Part shown: piece after piece, positions 23,900-31,466 of the stretch | Position numbering within the stretch: the first letter of the stretch is position 1 | How the letters are laid out: every line of letters begins with the position of its first letter | Assembly: GCA_040756735.1 (NCBI GenBank) | Contig: JBFLYC010000031.1 | Span: 1-43,011 of the forward strand | DNA length: 43,011 nucleotides | Direction of reading: 5' to 3' | From: JBFLYC01 sp040756735 | GTDB taxonomy: Bacteria > Bacillota > DSM-16504 > Desulfitibacterales > Desulfitibacteraceae | The notes under the pieces: model-generated | Seen by the model: only the letters and a program-made list of their open reading frames with translations | What the model was told of the DNA's origin: nothing | The model's database searches: none | Translations under genes and position numbers: made by a program

Positions 23900-23982
23900 T
23901 TTAGCAGCCTGGCAATCATAGCATGGAGCCGTAGACCCATGGCTTTGCGTCATCATCTTTCAATGATTTTGCCCACTTTAAT
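23900..23982 (-). ncRNA. Cyclic di-GMP-I riboswitch (GEMM-I)
   Basis: The minus strand carries the conserved GEMM core. GGGCAAAATCATT, a GAAA-type loop and GATGAT lead to the near-invariant GACGCAAAGCC, then ATGGGTCTACGG, and the second helix ends with GATTGCCAGGCTGC. The G before CAAA fits c-di-GMP rather than cGAMP recognition (from memory of the Vc2 structure). It lies about 90 nt upstream of a GGDEF/HD gene with a terminator between. Boundaries are approximate. The rest of 23983-24204 has no supported feature. Confidence 0.87.
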
Positions 23983-24204
23983 GTATTCAATTAACCTTGC
24001 CTAGGACTTTAGTCCTATTTAAGATGGGCACTTCTCCCCATCTAGTAAGTACACTCTAATTGATTAACCTCAGCGTTTCAAGGTTAATATTTCATTAGAT
24101 TTAGCCTCATACTGATATTTTTCACAATGATTCACTCTTTTTCTGTAAATATCAAAGATAGGCTCCTTTTTCTGCTTATTATGTTTCAACAACCCCTAAT
24201 AACT

Positions 24205-24600
24205 TCACGAAAATTCTTCGACCAGCGGCTTGAATAGTCTTTCATCTAAATTTCTGCCTGTAATTACTACAGCTGCATTTCTACCCTTGACAAGTTCAGG
24301 ATAAGTTATAAGAGCAGCAATACCTACAGCTCCTGAAGGTTCAACAACAAGCTTTTCCTTGGTCATGAGCATGACAACCGCCTTTTTAATACACTCTTCA
24401 TCCACAAGGACAATGCGGTCAATACATCTTCCTGCCATTTCATAGGGTATCCTGCCGATCCCCTATGAGTCTGTCACATAAAATTACTTCTGCACCATAA
24501 TGCTTGATCTTTTCCAGCTTGGCCTGAGGTATGGTTTCAGGAACAACCACTTTGGCTCTAATGCCCCCTAAAACATGGGCTGCATAACTTTCCAAAAACA
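24205..24600 (-). pseudogene. Threonine/serine dehydratase-like PLP enzyme, remnant
   Basis: Two pieces of a fold-type II PLP enzyme are visible on the minus strand. The first reads FLESYAAHVLGGIRAKVVVP...QAKLEKIKHYGAEVILCD. It ends at a frameshift and internal deletion near 24465. The second reads IGRIPYEMAGRCIDRIVLVDEECIKKAV and KEKLVVEPSGAVGIAALITYPEL, the C-terminal part of the catalytic domain. The PLP-lysine half and the middle are missing, and the upstream edge meets a family B repeat. Non-functional. Confidence 0.8.
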
Positions 24601-24625
24601 CAAAAGTCCTAGCGGAGCCATTAGC

Positions 24626-24735
24626 GGAGCCATGGGGACGGTTCGAGCGTCACCGTAGCGCTGCGAAGGTCCGAAGGGAAGACGATGGAACCGTCCCCAT
24701 GGCGCAGTCCCCATGGCGCAGTCCCCATAGCGCAT
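24626..24735. repeat. Family B hairpin repeat plus short GTCCCCATGGCGCA tandem copies
   Basis: GAGCCATGGGGACGGTTCGA on the left and GGAACCGTCCCCATGGCGC on the right form the palindrome, with CGAAGGTCCGAAGGGAAGAC in the centre. It is inverted relative to the copy at 11797. Two extra GCAGTCCCCAT(G/A)GCGCA units follow. It marks the breakpoint of the dehydratase remnant and lies just downstream of glcF. Confidence 0.8.
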
Positions 24736-24752
24736 GGCGTATCCATAATTGT

Positions 24753-26000
24753 CTATTCATAAACTTTGGCAATCAATTCAATGGGATGTGCAACTTGGAC
24801 TGAAAGACCGGAATTATTTACAGCATGCTGTAACTGCATGATACAAGCCGGACAGCCGGTAGTCAAGTAGTTAGCGTAAGTATCATTGATGGCCTTGATT
24901 TTTTTTGCCGCAACCTGTTGGGAAAGCCGGTAATGGCTTAGATTAAAGGAACCGGCTGAACCGCAGCAGCTATCTGCATTCTCCATTTCCACAAAGGTGG
25001 TTTGCGGACCCAGGCTTTTTAAGAGAGAGCGAGGGTTTGTCTTACCCCCTTTAGTCCTCTTTAAATGACAAGGATCATGATAAGTGATAATACCCAAATT
25101 CACTTGCCTGGGCAGTTTAAGCTCGATTACTTCAACCAGGAAGGTGGAGATATCCATGACTTTCTTGGCCAATTGTTCCCCTTGAGGATCCTGGGTTAAT
25201 AATTCAGGGTATTCCAACCAGGTTCCCAGGCAGCTGGCACAATCTGTAATAATATAATCAGCCCCTGCCTGCGCAAAGGCAGTTAGATTTTTCACAGCCA
25301 ACTCCCGGGTTGTCTCATAGTCGCCGCTGGCCAGGGCAGGTATTCCGCAGCAGACCTGCTCAGGAATTATAACCTCTACCCCATTGGCGGTTAACACCTT
25401 CAAAAGACTGTATCCGGTCTGGGGATATACATAATTGGTCATGCATCCCGTAAAATAAGCCACCTTCAGCCTGCTATCTGCAGCCTTGTTCACGGCCGGA
25501 ACTTGTCTGCGAAACTCCCTAAAAGAAAGAGGAGGCAGGATTCTCTCTTTTGCTGCCAGGTCACCAGGAAAGACCTTTAGAACTTTGCTGGCTCTAACCA
25601 GCTTTTGCAGGCCCAAATGCTGATAAAGACAGAGCATTTTAGCCAGAACTCCCAGCCTGCCATCTTTTTTTAACAAATATTGAAAAACAGTACGTTTGAT
25701 GATGGGCAGGCCCCTGGAAGCAACTAAATCCCTGCGGCCTTCCCTGACTAAACTGTCGGCCTTCACCATATTGGGACAGTTTTCACTGCAATTACCGCAC
25801 AAAAGACAAGTGGAGAATATCTCTGCTGATTTATCATTCCATTGAATTTTTCCTTGATTTAATAACTCCAGCAATTCTATTTTACCCCGGGCTACAAAGG
25901 GTTCCCGTCTGGTCTCATTATAAAGAGGACAGTATGCCTGGCATGTGCCGCAGCGGCTGCAGCGGTTCAACATTTTCTTTAATTCTAGTTCTGTCATCAT
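24753..26000 (-). CDS. glcF: Glycolate/lactate oxidase iron-sulfur subunit (GlcF-like)
   Basis: This 415-aa electron-transfer partner of the FAD-linked GlcD subunit has two N-terminal 4Fe-4S motifs (CSRCGTCQAYCP and CLLCGNCSENCP) and two CCG cysteine-rich domains (YFTGCMTNYVYP...CCGIPALASG and YHDPCHLKRTKG...CCGSAGSFN). It probably passes electrons from 2-hydroxyacid oxidation to membrane carriers. Its ATG overlaps the glcD stop by ATGA, so the two are coupled. The product could equally serve a D-lactate dehydrogenase, because the family does not distinguish them by motif. Confidence 0.88.
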   Translation of the reverse strand: MMTELELKKMLNRCSRCGTCQAYCPLYNETRREPFVARGKIELLELLNQGKIQWNDKSAEIFSTCLLCGNCSENCPNMVKADSLVREGRRDLVASRGLPIIKRTVFQYLLKKDGRLGVLAKMLCLYQHLGLQKLVRASKVLKVFPGDLAAKERILPPLSFREFRRQVPAVNKAADSRLKVAYFTGCMTNYVYPQTGYSLLKVLTANGVEVIIPEQVCCGIPALASGDYETTRELAVKNLTAFAQAGADYIITDCASCLGTWLEYPELLTQDPQGEQLAKKVMDISTFLVEVIELKLPRQVNLGIITYHDPCHLKRTKGGKTNPRSLLKSLGPQTTFVEMENADSCCGSAGSFNLSHYRLSQQVAAKKIKAINDTYANYLTTGCPACIMQLQHAVNNSGLSVQVAHPIELIAKVYE

Positions 26001-27382
26001 CTCATCACCTGAAAAATCTTGCCTGGATTCAAGATGCCCTTGGGGTCAACGGCATCTTTAATGGCCTTCATGTACTCCACGCCTACATCCCCAACTTCCC
26101 AGGCTAAATAGGGCTTTTTCATCAAGCCCACACCATGCTCCCCTGAAAGTGTGCCGCCTAAATCCAGAGCAGCCTGAAACAGTTCTGCCACTGCCTGTTC
26201 AACCCTTTCCATTTCCTCATGGTCCTCTTTATCAGCTACAATATTCGGGTGTAAATTGCCGTCTCCAGCATGACCAAAGACAGGCAGGTGAAGTTGGTAT
26301 TTATCAGCAATTGCCTTCAGACGCCTGACCATGTCAGGTATTTTGTTGCGGGGCACTGTGGCATCTTCAGAAATTTTTGTTGGTTTTAGCTGGACAATAG
26401 CTGAAGATACTGCCCTCCTGGCTTTCCACAAGTCACCCCTATCTTTAGCGTCCCGGGCCACCTGAACTTTTCTGCAGCCGGCATCTTGACAGGCTTCTGC
26501 GATCTGTTTTATTTCTTCACTTACCTGCCCAGGCGCTCCATCTGCTTCAATTAAAAGAATTGCCCCTGCATCCAAGGGTAATCCCAGGTGCAAATAATCT
26601 TCTACACATCGGATGGTGGTCTGGTCCATTAATTCCAGGGTAGCAGGAATTATTCCCCTGCAGATAATGCTGGTCACTGTTTGAGCTGCATCATCAATCT
26701 TGTCATAAATGGCCATGACTGTCTGCACTGTTTGTGGTTTGGGAAGCAGTCGAACAATAATCTCTGTAATTATGCCAAGGGTGCCTTCGCTTCCTGTCAG
26801 AAGCCTGGTTAAATCATAACCTGTTACATTTTTAACAGTCCGTCCTCCTGTACGCATTATTCTGCCTTGAGGAGTGACTACCTCCAGTCCCAGGACATAG
26901 TCTTTGGTTACGCCATATTTAAAAGCCCGGGGTCCTCCGGCATTTTCCGCCACATTTCCGCCCATAGTACAGGTTTTTAGACTGGCCGGATCAGGTGGGT
27001 AAAAGAGACCTTCTTTTTCAACCGCATGGTGGAGGTGTTCAGTAATAACTCCCGGCTCAACTACAGCCAGGAGATCTTCTCTGCTGATTTCCTTGATCCT
27101 GTTCATTCGAGAAAGAATCAGGGCTATCCCTTTTTCCATTGGTATCGAACCGCCGCTCAAGCCGGTCCCAGCCCCCCTGGGAAATACAGGAAACTCATTT
27201 TTATTGGCTAGCTGCATGATTTCTGCAATTTCTTGAGGATTATCCGGTAAAACTACTAAAGCCGGAATTCCCCTCTGCATTGTACCATCATAAGAATAGC
27301 AAATTCTCTCCTCCAGGGTTTCCAGCACGTTCTCACTGCCAACAATAGCCTTGATCTTAGCAATAATATCTCGATTCATCAT
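25997..27382 (-). CDS. glcD: FAD-linked 2-hydroxyacid oxidase/dehydrogenase (GlcD-like)
   Basis: This 461-aa flavoprotein of the FAD_binding_4/FAD-oxidase_C family oxidises D-lactate, glycolate or a related 2-hydroxyacid. The FAD phosphate loop is FPRGAGTGLSGGSIP, with CTMGGNVAENAGGPRAFKYG and RTGGRTVKNVTGYDLTRLLTGSEGTLG further on. The C-terminal VFGHAGDGNLHPN and GEHGVGLMKKPYL complete the family signature. ATG 27382 has GGAGG six bases upstream and begins one base after the LarA-like stop. The longer open frame to 27415 overlaps that gene. Neighbours point to a racemise-then-oxidise pathway. Confidence 0.9.
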   Translation of the reverse strand: MMNRDIIAKIKAIVGSENVLETLEERICYSYDGTMQRGIPALVVLPDNPQEIAEIMQLANKNEFPVFPRGAGTGLSGGSIPMEKGIALILSRMNRIKEISREDLLAVVEPGVITEHLHHAVEKEGLFYPPDPASLKTCTMGGNVAENAGGPRAFKYGVTKDYVLGLEVVTPQGRIMRTGGRTVKNVTGYDLTRLLTGSEGTLGIITEIIVRLLPKPQTVQTVMAIYDKIDDAAQTVTSIICRGIIPATLELMDQTTIRCVEDYLHLGLPLDAGAILLIEADGAPGQVSEEIKQIAEACQDAGCRKVQVARDAKDRGDLWKARRAVSSAIVQLKPTKISEDATVPRNKIPDMVRRLKAIADKYQLHLPVFGHAGDGNLHPNIVADKEDHEEMERVEQAVAELFQAALDLGGTLSGEHGVGLMKKPYLAWEVGDVGVEYMKAIKDAVDPKGILNPGKIFQVMR

Positions 27383-27383
27383 C

Positions 27384-28643
27384 CTACTCCTCCAAGCAAT
27401 CTTGGATATCTCCATCTTGATTATACCTTAATTCCATGGGTTGTGACACTATTTCCAAACCAGGCGTATTAATTATCTCCTCCCTGAAATTTTCAGAAAC
27501 CCACATTTCCTCAAGATGGAGCGTGTTTTTAATCCTCACTACCCTGGCCTGTGAAATATCCGAAAGTCTCAAGGTTTTTAAAGCGGTTTCAATCACCTTT
27601 CGATGATTCTCAAGAATAATGGGGATCATCACACGATTTAAGATTCCAGTAGTTAAACAATTAAGATAGGTAGCTTGAAAATTGATTTTGTTTACAAGCT
27701 TCTTTGTAGTAAAATCAGCCAGTCCTATCCCATTGGCATTACCATGGGAAGGCTCTGAAAGGTCAAGAACAGCAATTCTCTTAACCTGTGGAGAACCAGG
27801 GTCAGGCACACCGGGAATACGCCAGCGGCCAATAACATTTGTGTCCATACCCGTGCCGCTGTAATTCTTCCCCATTTCATTTACAATTAACAAGTCTATC
27901 CTTTCAAAGGGTATTCTTGGCAGTAATCCATTTGCTTTCTTCAATAAGATGGCTTCTTGCTCCTCAAATTCCTCTGGTTTTAGTCCATAGATACCTTCTG
28001 TTTCCTCATAACTGTTCTCCACAATAGCCAGCCCCCCAAGGACATTAATCTTGGTCATGACAATGCGGGCTAATTCCAAGATCACCTGCCCCATGTGTTC
28101 AGTACCCATGGAGTGGATGGCTTCAGCTCCTGGAACTCTGCCCAAGCCAATACCTATCATTTTCAAAAGGCCTGACTCCTGCGGAGCGCGAAAAGCAGTA
28201 TGGCATTTTATTCTGTTTATTACTATAACCCCATCAGCTTCCACAGCTTCTTTAGCACAATAAACATCTATTTTATGGGTAGGCGTCACACCCAGCTTGG
28301 TCACATCTGAGGAGCAGATCACCGGGCATCCTATGGTTTCTTCTGTAATACCTAGGCTCGCCAGGATGTCCCTTTGTCCTGCAGGTGTACCTCCCCCGTG
28401 GCTTCCCATGGCAGAGACAGCCATGGGAAAACCGCCCAGTTCCCGAACCCTGGCTGCTACAATGGCCAGGATCTGGGGAATGTTATTAATCCCACGGCTG
28501 CCCGCGGTAATTGCTATTTTTTGTCCGGGAAGGATTTTTTCTGACAAACCCATTTGGGCCAATTCCTTTTCAATGCGACCTGCTATATCATCAACCCTGG
28601 GTCTGGGGAATGTTTGCTTGATTTTAATGAATTTGGGTATCAT
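27384..28643 (-). CDS. LarA-like (lactate racemase/DUF2088) family protein
   Basis: This 419-aa protein belongs to the nickel-dependent lactate racemase superfamily. SAMGSHGGGTPAGQ (about 78-91) holds a candidate first histidine. KCHTAFRAPQESGLLKMIG and GRVPGAEAIH hold a second His, a Lys and a third His, with 16 residues from Lys to His as between Lys184 and His200 of Lactobacillus LarA (numbering from memory). That lysine carries the nickel-pincer cofactor in LarA. No larB, larC or larE is in the window, so cofactor supply would be elsewhere. It is followed at one base by glcD, suggesting the product interconverts the stereoisomers of a 2-hydroxyacid that GlcDF oxidises. Substrate not established. 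Confidence 0.8.
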   Translation of the reverse strand: MIPKFIKIKQTFPRPRVDDIAGRIEKELAQMGLSEKILPGQKIAITAGSRGINNIPQILAIVAARVRELGGFPMAVSAMGSHGGGTPAGQRDILASLGITEETIGCPVICSSDVTKLGVTPTHKIDVYCAKEAVEADGVIVINRIKCHTAFRAPQESGLLKMIGIGLGRVPGAEAIHSMGTEHMGQVILELARIVMTKINVLGGLAIVENSYEETEGIYGLKPEEFEEQEAILLKKANGLLPRIPFERIDLLIVNEMGKNYSGTGMDTNVIGRWRIPGVPDPGSPQVKRIAVLDLSEPSHGNANGIGLADFTTKKLVNKINFQATYLNCLTTGILNRVMIPIILENHRKVIETALKTLRLSDISQARVVRIKNTLHLEEMWVSENFREEIINTPGLEIVSQPMELRYNQDGDIQDCLEE

Positions 28644-28682
28644 TTAGGCTCACATCATCCTTTGGTATTTTAAAAATCCTTC

Positions 28683-29387
28683 TTACTTTTTCTTGAACTG
28701 CATTTTCAGCTTGGCTTCCACGTTACCCAGGTGAACCCGCATGGCGTCTCTGGCTGCTTCAGCTTCCCCATGCTTGATGTGGTCAAAAATTTTGCGATGT
28801 TCCTCCAGAACAACAAACCTTGGTCCCAAGCTTTGAGTAAAAATCTCATGGCTGGATCTCAAACCTTCATAAAAAATATTGGCAATAGCATCAAAGACCT
28901 TGCTAAAAACGGGATTATGTGTAGCACGAATCAGACTGCAGTGAAATTTAAAGTCCTCATGATGGGCGCTGCCGCCAACATTCAACTCAGACTCCATTTT
29001 TTGCAGGACATCTTCAATCTTTTCTAAATCACTTTCTTCGGCACGACCGGCTGCCAAATAAGCGCCCTCTGTCTCAAGACCACGACGTAATTCCAGGATA
29101 TTTAAAAGATTTTCACTCCCTGTCAACAGGCGAAGGGTAATAGGATTAGCCAGCTTATCATTGATTTCTTTCAAATAAATACCCGAGCCGTGCCTAACCT
29201 CTATAAGACCGGCTGATTGCAAGGCGCTTAGGGCTTCCCTGATGGCCATTCGGCTTACGCCGAAAAGTTCAGCTAATTCCTTTTCAGACTGCAGCCTGTC
29301 ACCTTCTTTAAGTTGATTAGTTTTAATCATTTCTTCAATTCTGATCATAACTTCTTCATATAGTTTAGGGCGTTTTATCCTGGTCAA
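28683..29387 (-). CDS. FadR-family (GntR/FCD) transcriptional regulator
   Basis: This 234-aa protein has an N-terminal winged helix-turn-helix (LQSEKELAELFGVSRMAIREALSALQSAGLIEVRHGSGIYL, residues about 32-72). A C-terminal all-helical FCD ligand domain follows (ELRRGLETEGAYLAAGRA; His residues in DFKFHCSLIRATHN and EEHRKIFDHI likely bind a metal and a carboxylate effector). This subclass includes the LldR and GlcC regulators of lactate and glycolate genes. It lies first in the run with the LarA-like, glcD and glcF genes (39-nt gap), so it probably controls them in response to a 2-hydroxyacid. Whether it represses or activates is unknown. Confidence 0.88.
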   Translation of the reverse strand: MTRIKRPKLYEEVMIRIEEMIKTNQLKEGDRLQSEKELAELFGVSRMAIREALSALQSAGLIEVRHGSGIYLKEINDKLANPITLRLLTGSENLLNILELRRGLETEGAYLAAGRAEESDLEKIEDVLQKMESELNVGGSAHHEDFKFHCSLIRATHNPVFSKVFDAIANIFYEGLRSSHEIFTQSLGPRFVVLEEHRKIFDHIKHGEAEAARDAMRVHLGNVEAKLKMQFKKK

Positions 29388-29420
29388 TTACAAATTCCTC
29401 CCATGTAACCTGATCATGAA

Positions 29421-29456
29421 CCTCCCCCACTTACGAAAGTATCGTTGAAGTGAGGG
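29421..29456 (-). ncRNA. Right-end hairpin of an IS605-type element (possible omega-RNA 3' part)
   Basis: Minus strand: CACTT-CA-ACGA-TACTT-TCGT-AAGTG folds as a hairpin flanked by CCCT/GGGGGAGG, about 20 nt after the TnpB stop. IS200/IS605 elements end in such hairpins, and TnpB guide RNAs are made from this end. Only a relic is present here. Confidence 0.5.
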
Positions 29457-29477
29457 TTTCCCCGTATCGAAGCCTTT

Positions 29478-29643
29478 TCAGACAACGCTTAACAGGGTGG
29501 GCGCGGACACAGCGCCTCTATCCCCTAGCCCGAAGGCATCGGGGATTACTTTCCGGATAATGTTGGCGGCGGCATTGAGATCAGCATGTACATTAATCCC
29601 ATCCTTTGTTCTGTATAGGCCTCGTTTAATTCGCTTCCCGGAA
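29478..29643 (-). pseudogene. TnpB (IS200/IS605 family) C-terminal remnant
   Basis: The minus-strand frame reads SGKRIKRGLYRTKDGINVHA, then DLNAAANIIRKVIPDAFGLG and SAPTLLSVV before TGA. DLNAAxNI is the last RuvC-like motif of TnpB. Everything upstream is missing, and the frame is cut by a family B repeat at 29648. With the hairpin beyond its stop it marks a dead IS605-type element. Confidence 0.82.
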
Positions 29644-29647
29644 AACA

Positions 29648-29722
29648 CGGGGACGGTTCCATCGTCTTCCCTTCGGACCTTCGCTGCGCCACGGTTACGC
29701 TCGAACCGTCCCCATGGCTCAG
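29648..29722. repeat. Family B hairpin repeat
   Basis: ACGGGGACGGTTCCATCGTC on the left and GAACCGTCCCCATGGCTCAG on the right, same orientation as at 11797, with CTTCGGACCTTCGCTGCGC in the centre. It abuts the TnpB remnant. The following 29723-29894 is AT-rich with no feature I can support. Confidence 0.8.
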
Positions 29723-29894
29723 CTAATTGCTGAATTTCGCGGTAGTACTACCTATCCTCAAATTAAGAATTTATCGGTTAAACCCAAGTTCTCCCACCCT
29801 TCTTATAATGTCATAAGGTGATATGATTTGTTTATACAATTCTACGCCTTTTTAAAAAATCCTTCCGCTTTGGAAATATTTTTAAACAAAAAAT

Positions 29895-30593
29895 TCAAGA
29901 AAGTAATACACTTTCTTCTAATGAAACCCTTTCCGATACCGTAACAATGGAGTTCTTTTTTTCTTTTGCCAGATAAAGCGCTTCATCAGCAATTTTCAAG
30001 AGTTGGTCAATACCGATATCTGCTTCTTCTGCTGAGGCTATACCGATGCTCACGGTAATTTTACAATTAGTACTTTCACAAGAAAAAATGTGATTTTCTA
30101 CTACCCTTCTAATCCTGTTGGCAGTTTTAAATGCCTCTTCAGCATCTGATTGGAGAAGGATTACGGCAAATTCCTCCCCACCCCATCGAGTGATGATATC
30201 CTTGCCCCTTGTGTTTTTCTGCAGGATTTCAGCAAACTGCTGCAATACTTGATCACCTGCTATATGGCCGAAAGTGTCATTAATACTTTTAAAGTTATCT
30301 ATATCTATTAAAATTAATGAACCAAAACTGTTAGATTTCAATTCTGACATTTTTGCATAAAAATAATTTCTGTTATGCAGGCCGGTTAGAGGATCAATGT
30401 GTACCTGTTCATGTAATTTTTTAATTAAGATGCCGCACATTACGTTGATTATCACCATGAACGCACCAAATGACATCCAAGCCATACCCTGATAATGATT
30501 AAAATTTCTGTCTATTAATAAAACATTCAACCATAAAATCAGCCCGCCAACTAATAGAATAATTGGAGCATGTTCATACATCTTTTCTTTCAT
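29895..30593 (-). CDS. Membrane-bound diguanylate cyclase (GGDEF)
   Basis: This 232-aa protein has two N-terminal membrane helices (HAPIILLVGGLILWLNVLLI and about 34-58) followed by a single GGDEF domain. DPLTGLHNRNYF opens the domain. The active-site motif is GGEEF, preceded by RGKD, an intact RxxD inhibitory site, so c-di-GMP synthesis with product inhibition is expected. The start is ATG 30593 with AGGGTGG upstream. It overlaps the end of the Spo0E-like gene by 20 nt, which implies co-expression. The upstream open extension to 30635 is ignored because it lies within that gene. Confidence 0.88.
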   Translation of the reverse strand: MKEKMYEHAPIILLVGGLILWLNVLLIDRNFNHYQGMAWMSFGAFMVIINVMCGILIKKLHEQVHIDPLTGLHNRNYFYAKMSELKSNSFGSLILIDIDNFKSINDTFGHIAGDQVLQQFAEILQKNTRGKDIITRWGGEEFAVILLQSDAEEAFKTANRIRRVVENHIFSCESTNCKITVSIGIASAEEADIGIDQLLKIADEALYLAKEKKNSIVTVSERVSLEESVLLS

Positions 30594-30750
30594 CCAAACC
30601 ACCCTTTTGGCTTTTGCCTTCCAGATAATACTCAACCAGATACTTGTCGATTTTTTGACTTATTTTTAAAAGAATTTCTTTGCTCATGTTCATATTTACG
30701 GCATTATTAAGGATATTTCTTGCTATTTCTATTTTGTCTTTTTTATTCAT
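30574..30750 (-). CDS. Spo0E-like sporulation regulatory protein
   Basis: This 58-aa small helical protein carries the Spo0E-family pattern in residues about 22-42 (SKEILLKISQKIDKYLVEYY). The S-Q-x-x-D-x-x-[LI]-x-x-Y signature is the active-site helix of phosphatases acting on Spo0A-phosphate. ATG 30750 is preceded at eight bases by GGGGAG. The frame is open to 30783 but without an SD. It is co-transcribed with a diguanylate cyclase and divergent from an XRE regulator, a plausible link between c-di-GMP and the sporulation decision (inference). Confidence 0.72.
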   Translation of the reverse strand: MNKKDKIEIARNILNNAVNMNMSKEILLKISQKIDKYLVEYYLEGKSQKGGLDERKDV

Positions 30751-30798
30751 CACATTCACTCCCCAAATTGATACCGCAAACATAATTGTACATTAAAC

Positions 30799-30815
30799 AT
30801 TGGCATATTGCCAAT
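30799..30815. promoter_or_regulatory. Palindromic operator between spo0E-like and XRE genes
   Basis: ATTGGCA-TAT-TGCCAAT is a perfect 7-bp dyad with a three-base spacer, midway in the 141-bp divergent gap. It is the likely binding site of the XRE protein encoded next to it. Confidence 0.55.
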
Positions 30816-30891
30816 ACTATATTTTAGCTAATTGCAACTTCAGATGCATATTATATTCCGATACAGTATCCTACAGTGGGGAGTGAAAAAA

Positions 30892-31281
30892 ATGGGAATT
30901 AGCGTGCAGATAGACAACAAGGCTATAGGGCAGCGAATCCGAGAAGAAAGAGAGAAGCTTGAACTCTCAAGAGAAGAGTTCGCTGAAATCATCGGGCTGT
31001 CGGATTATTATATTGGGCAGTTGGAACGAGGAGAAAGACAAATGAGTCTCCCTGTTCTGGTAAAAATCTCCAGTTGTTTGCATATATCTTTGGATTACCT
31101 TATTTTTGGAAAAACCGGTCATAATGTTTATTATATACACGATGCTCGTAATGTCTATAAAGCACGTGCATGTGATAAAAACAAGGAGATAAATGATTTA
31201 CTCAGCAAATGCTCACCGGGGGAATTGGAATTAATTAAAAAACTTATAAAAACTATCCTTCCTTATTTGGCCAAGTCTTAA
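30892..31281 (+). CDS. XRE-family HTH transcriptional regulator
   Basis: This 129-aa protein has an N-terminal helix-turn-helix (IGQRIREEREKLELSREEFAEIIGLSDYYIGQLERGERQMSLPVLVKI, about 11-58), similar in layout to SinR-type repressors. The C-terminus is helical (LSKCSPGELELIKKLIKTIL), likely for dimerisation. ATG 30892 follows GGGGAG by eight bases. It is divergent from the Spo0E-like/GGDEF pair and probably regulates that pair and itself through the palindrome between them. The 185 bp after its stop contain only the damaged start of the antiporter gene. Confidence 0.85.
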   Translation: MGISVQIDNKAIGQRIREEREKLELSREEFAEIIGLSDYYIGQLERGERQMSLPVLVKISSCLHISLDYLIFGKTGHNVYYIHDARNVYKARACDKNKEINDLLSKCSPGELELIKKLIKTILPYLAKS

Positions 31282-31466
31282 AATATTCTCACTCTAACGA
31301 ACTATCAGGACTTATATCGTTATTTATATCAAGCCTTTACTGAGGATAATTGGAGTTGTTTTAACTTCAGTTATCCTTTTATTTATTTGCGGAAAAGAAA
31401 TTCCTCTTAATCTGGCTGTCCATAGCAGAACGGGGTACTCCCCAGGCTTTCTGGGCAGGTGGTTGG

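Noticed and set aside
24438..24475. Second selenocysteine UGA in the dehydratase frame
   Set aside because: The reading frame changes at this point and the protein core is missing on both sides; it is a frameshift/deletion, not recoding.
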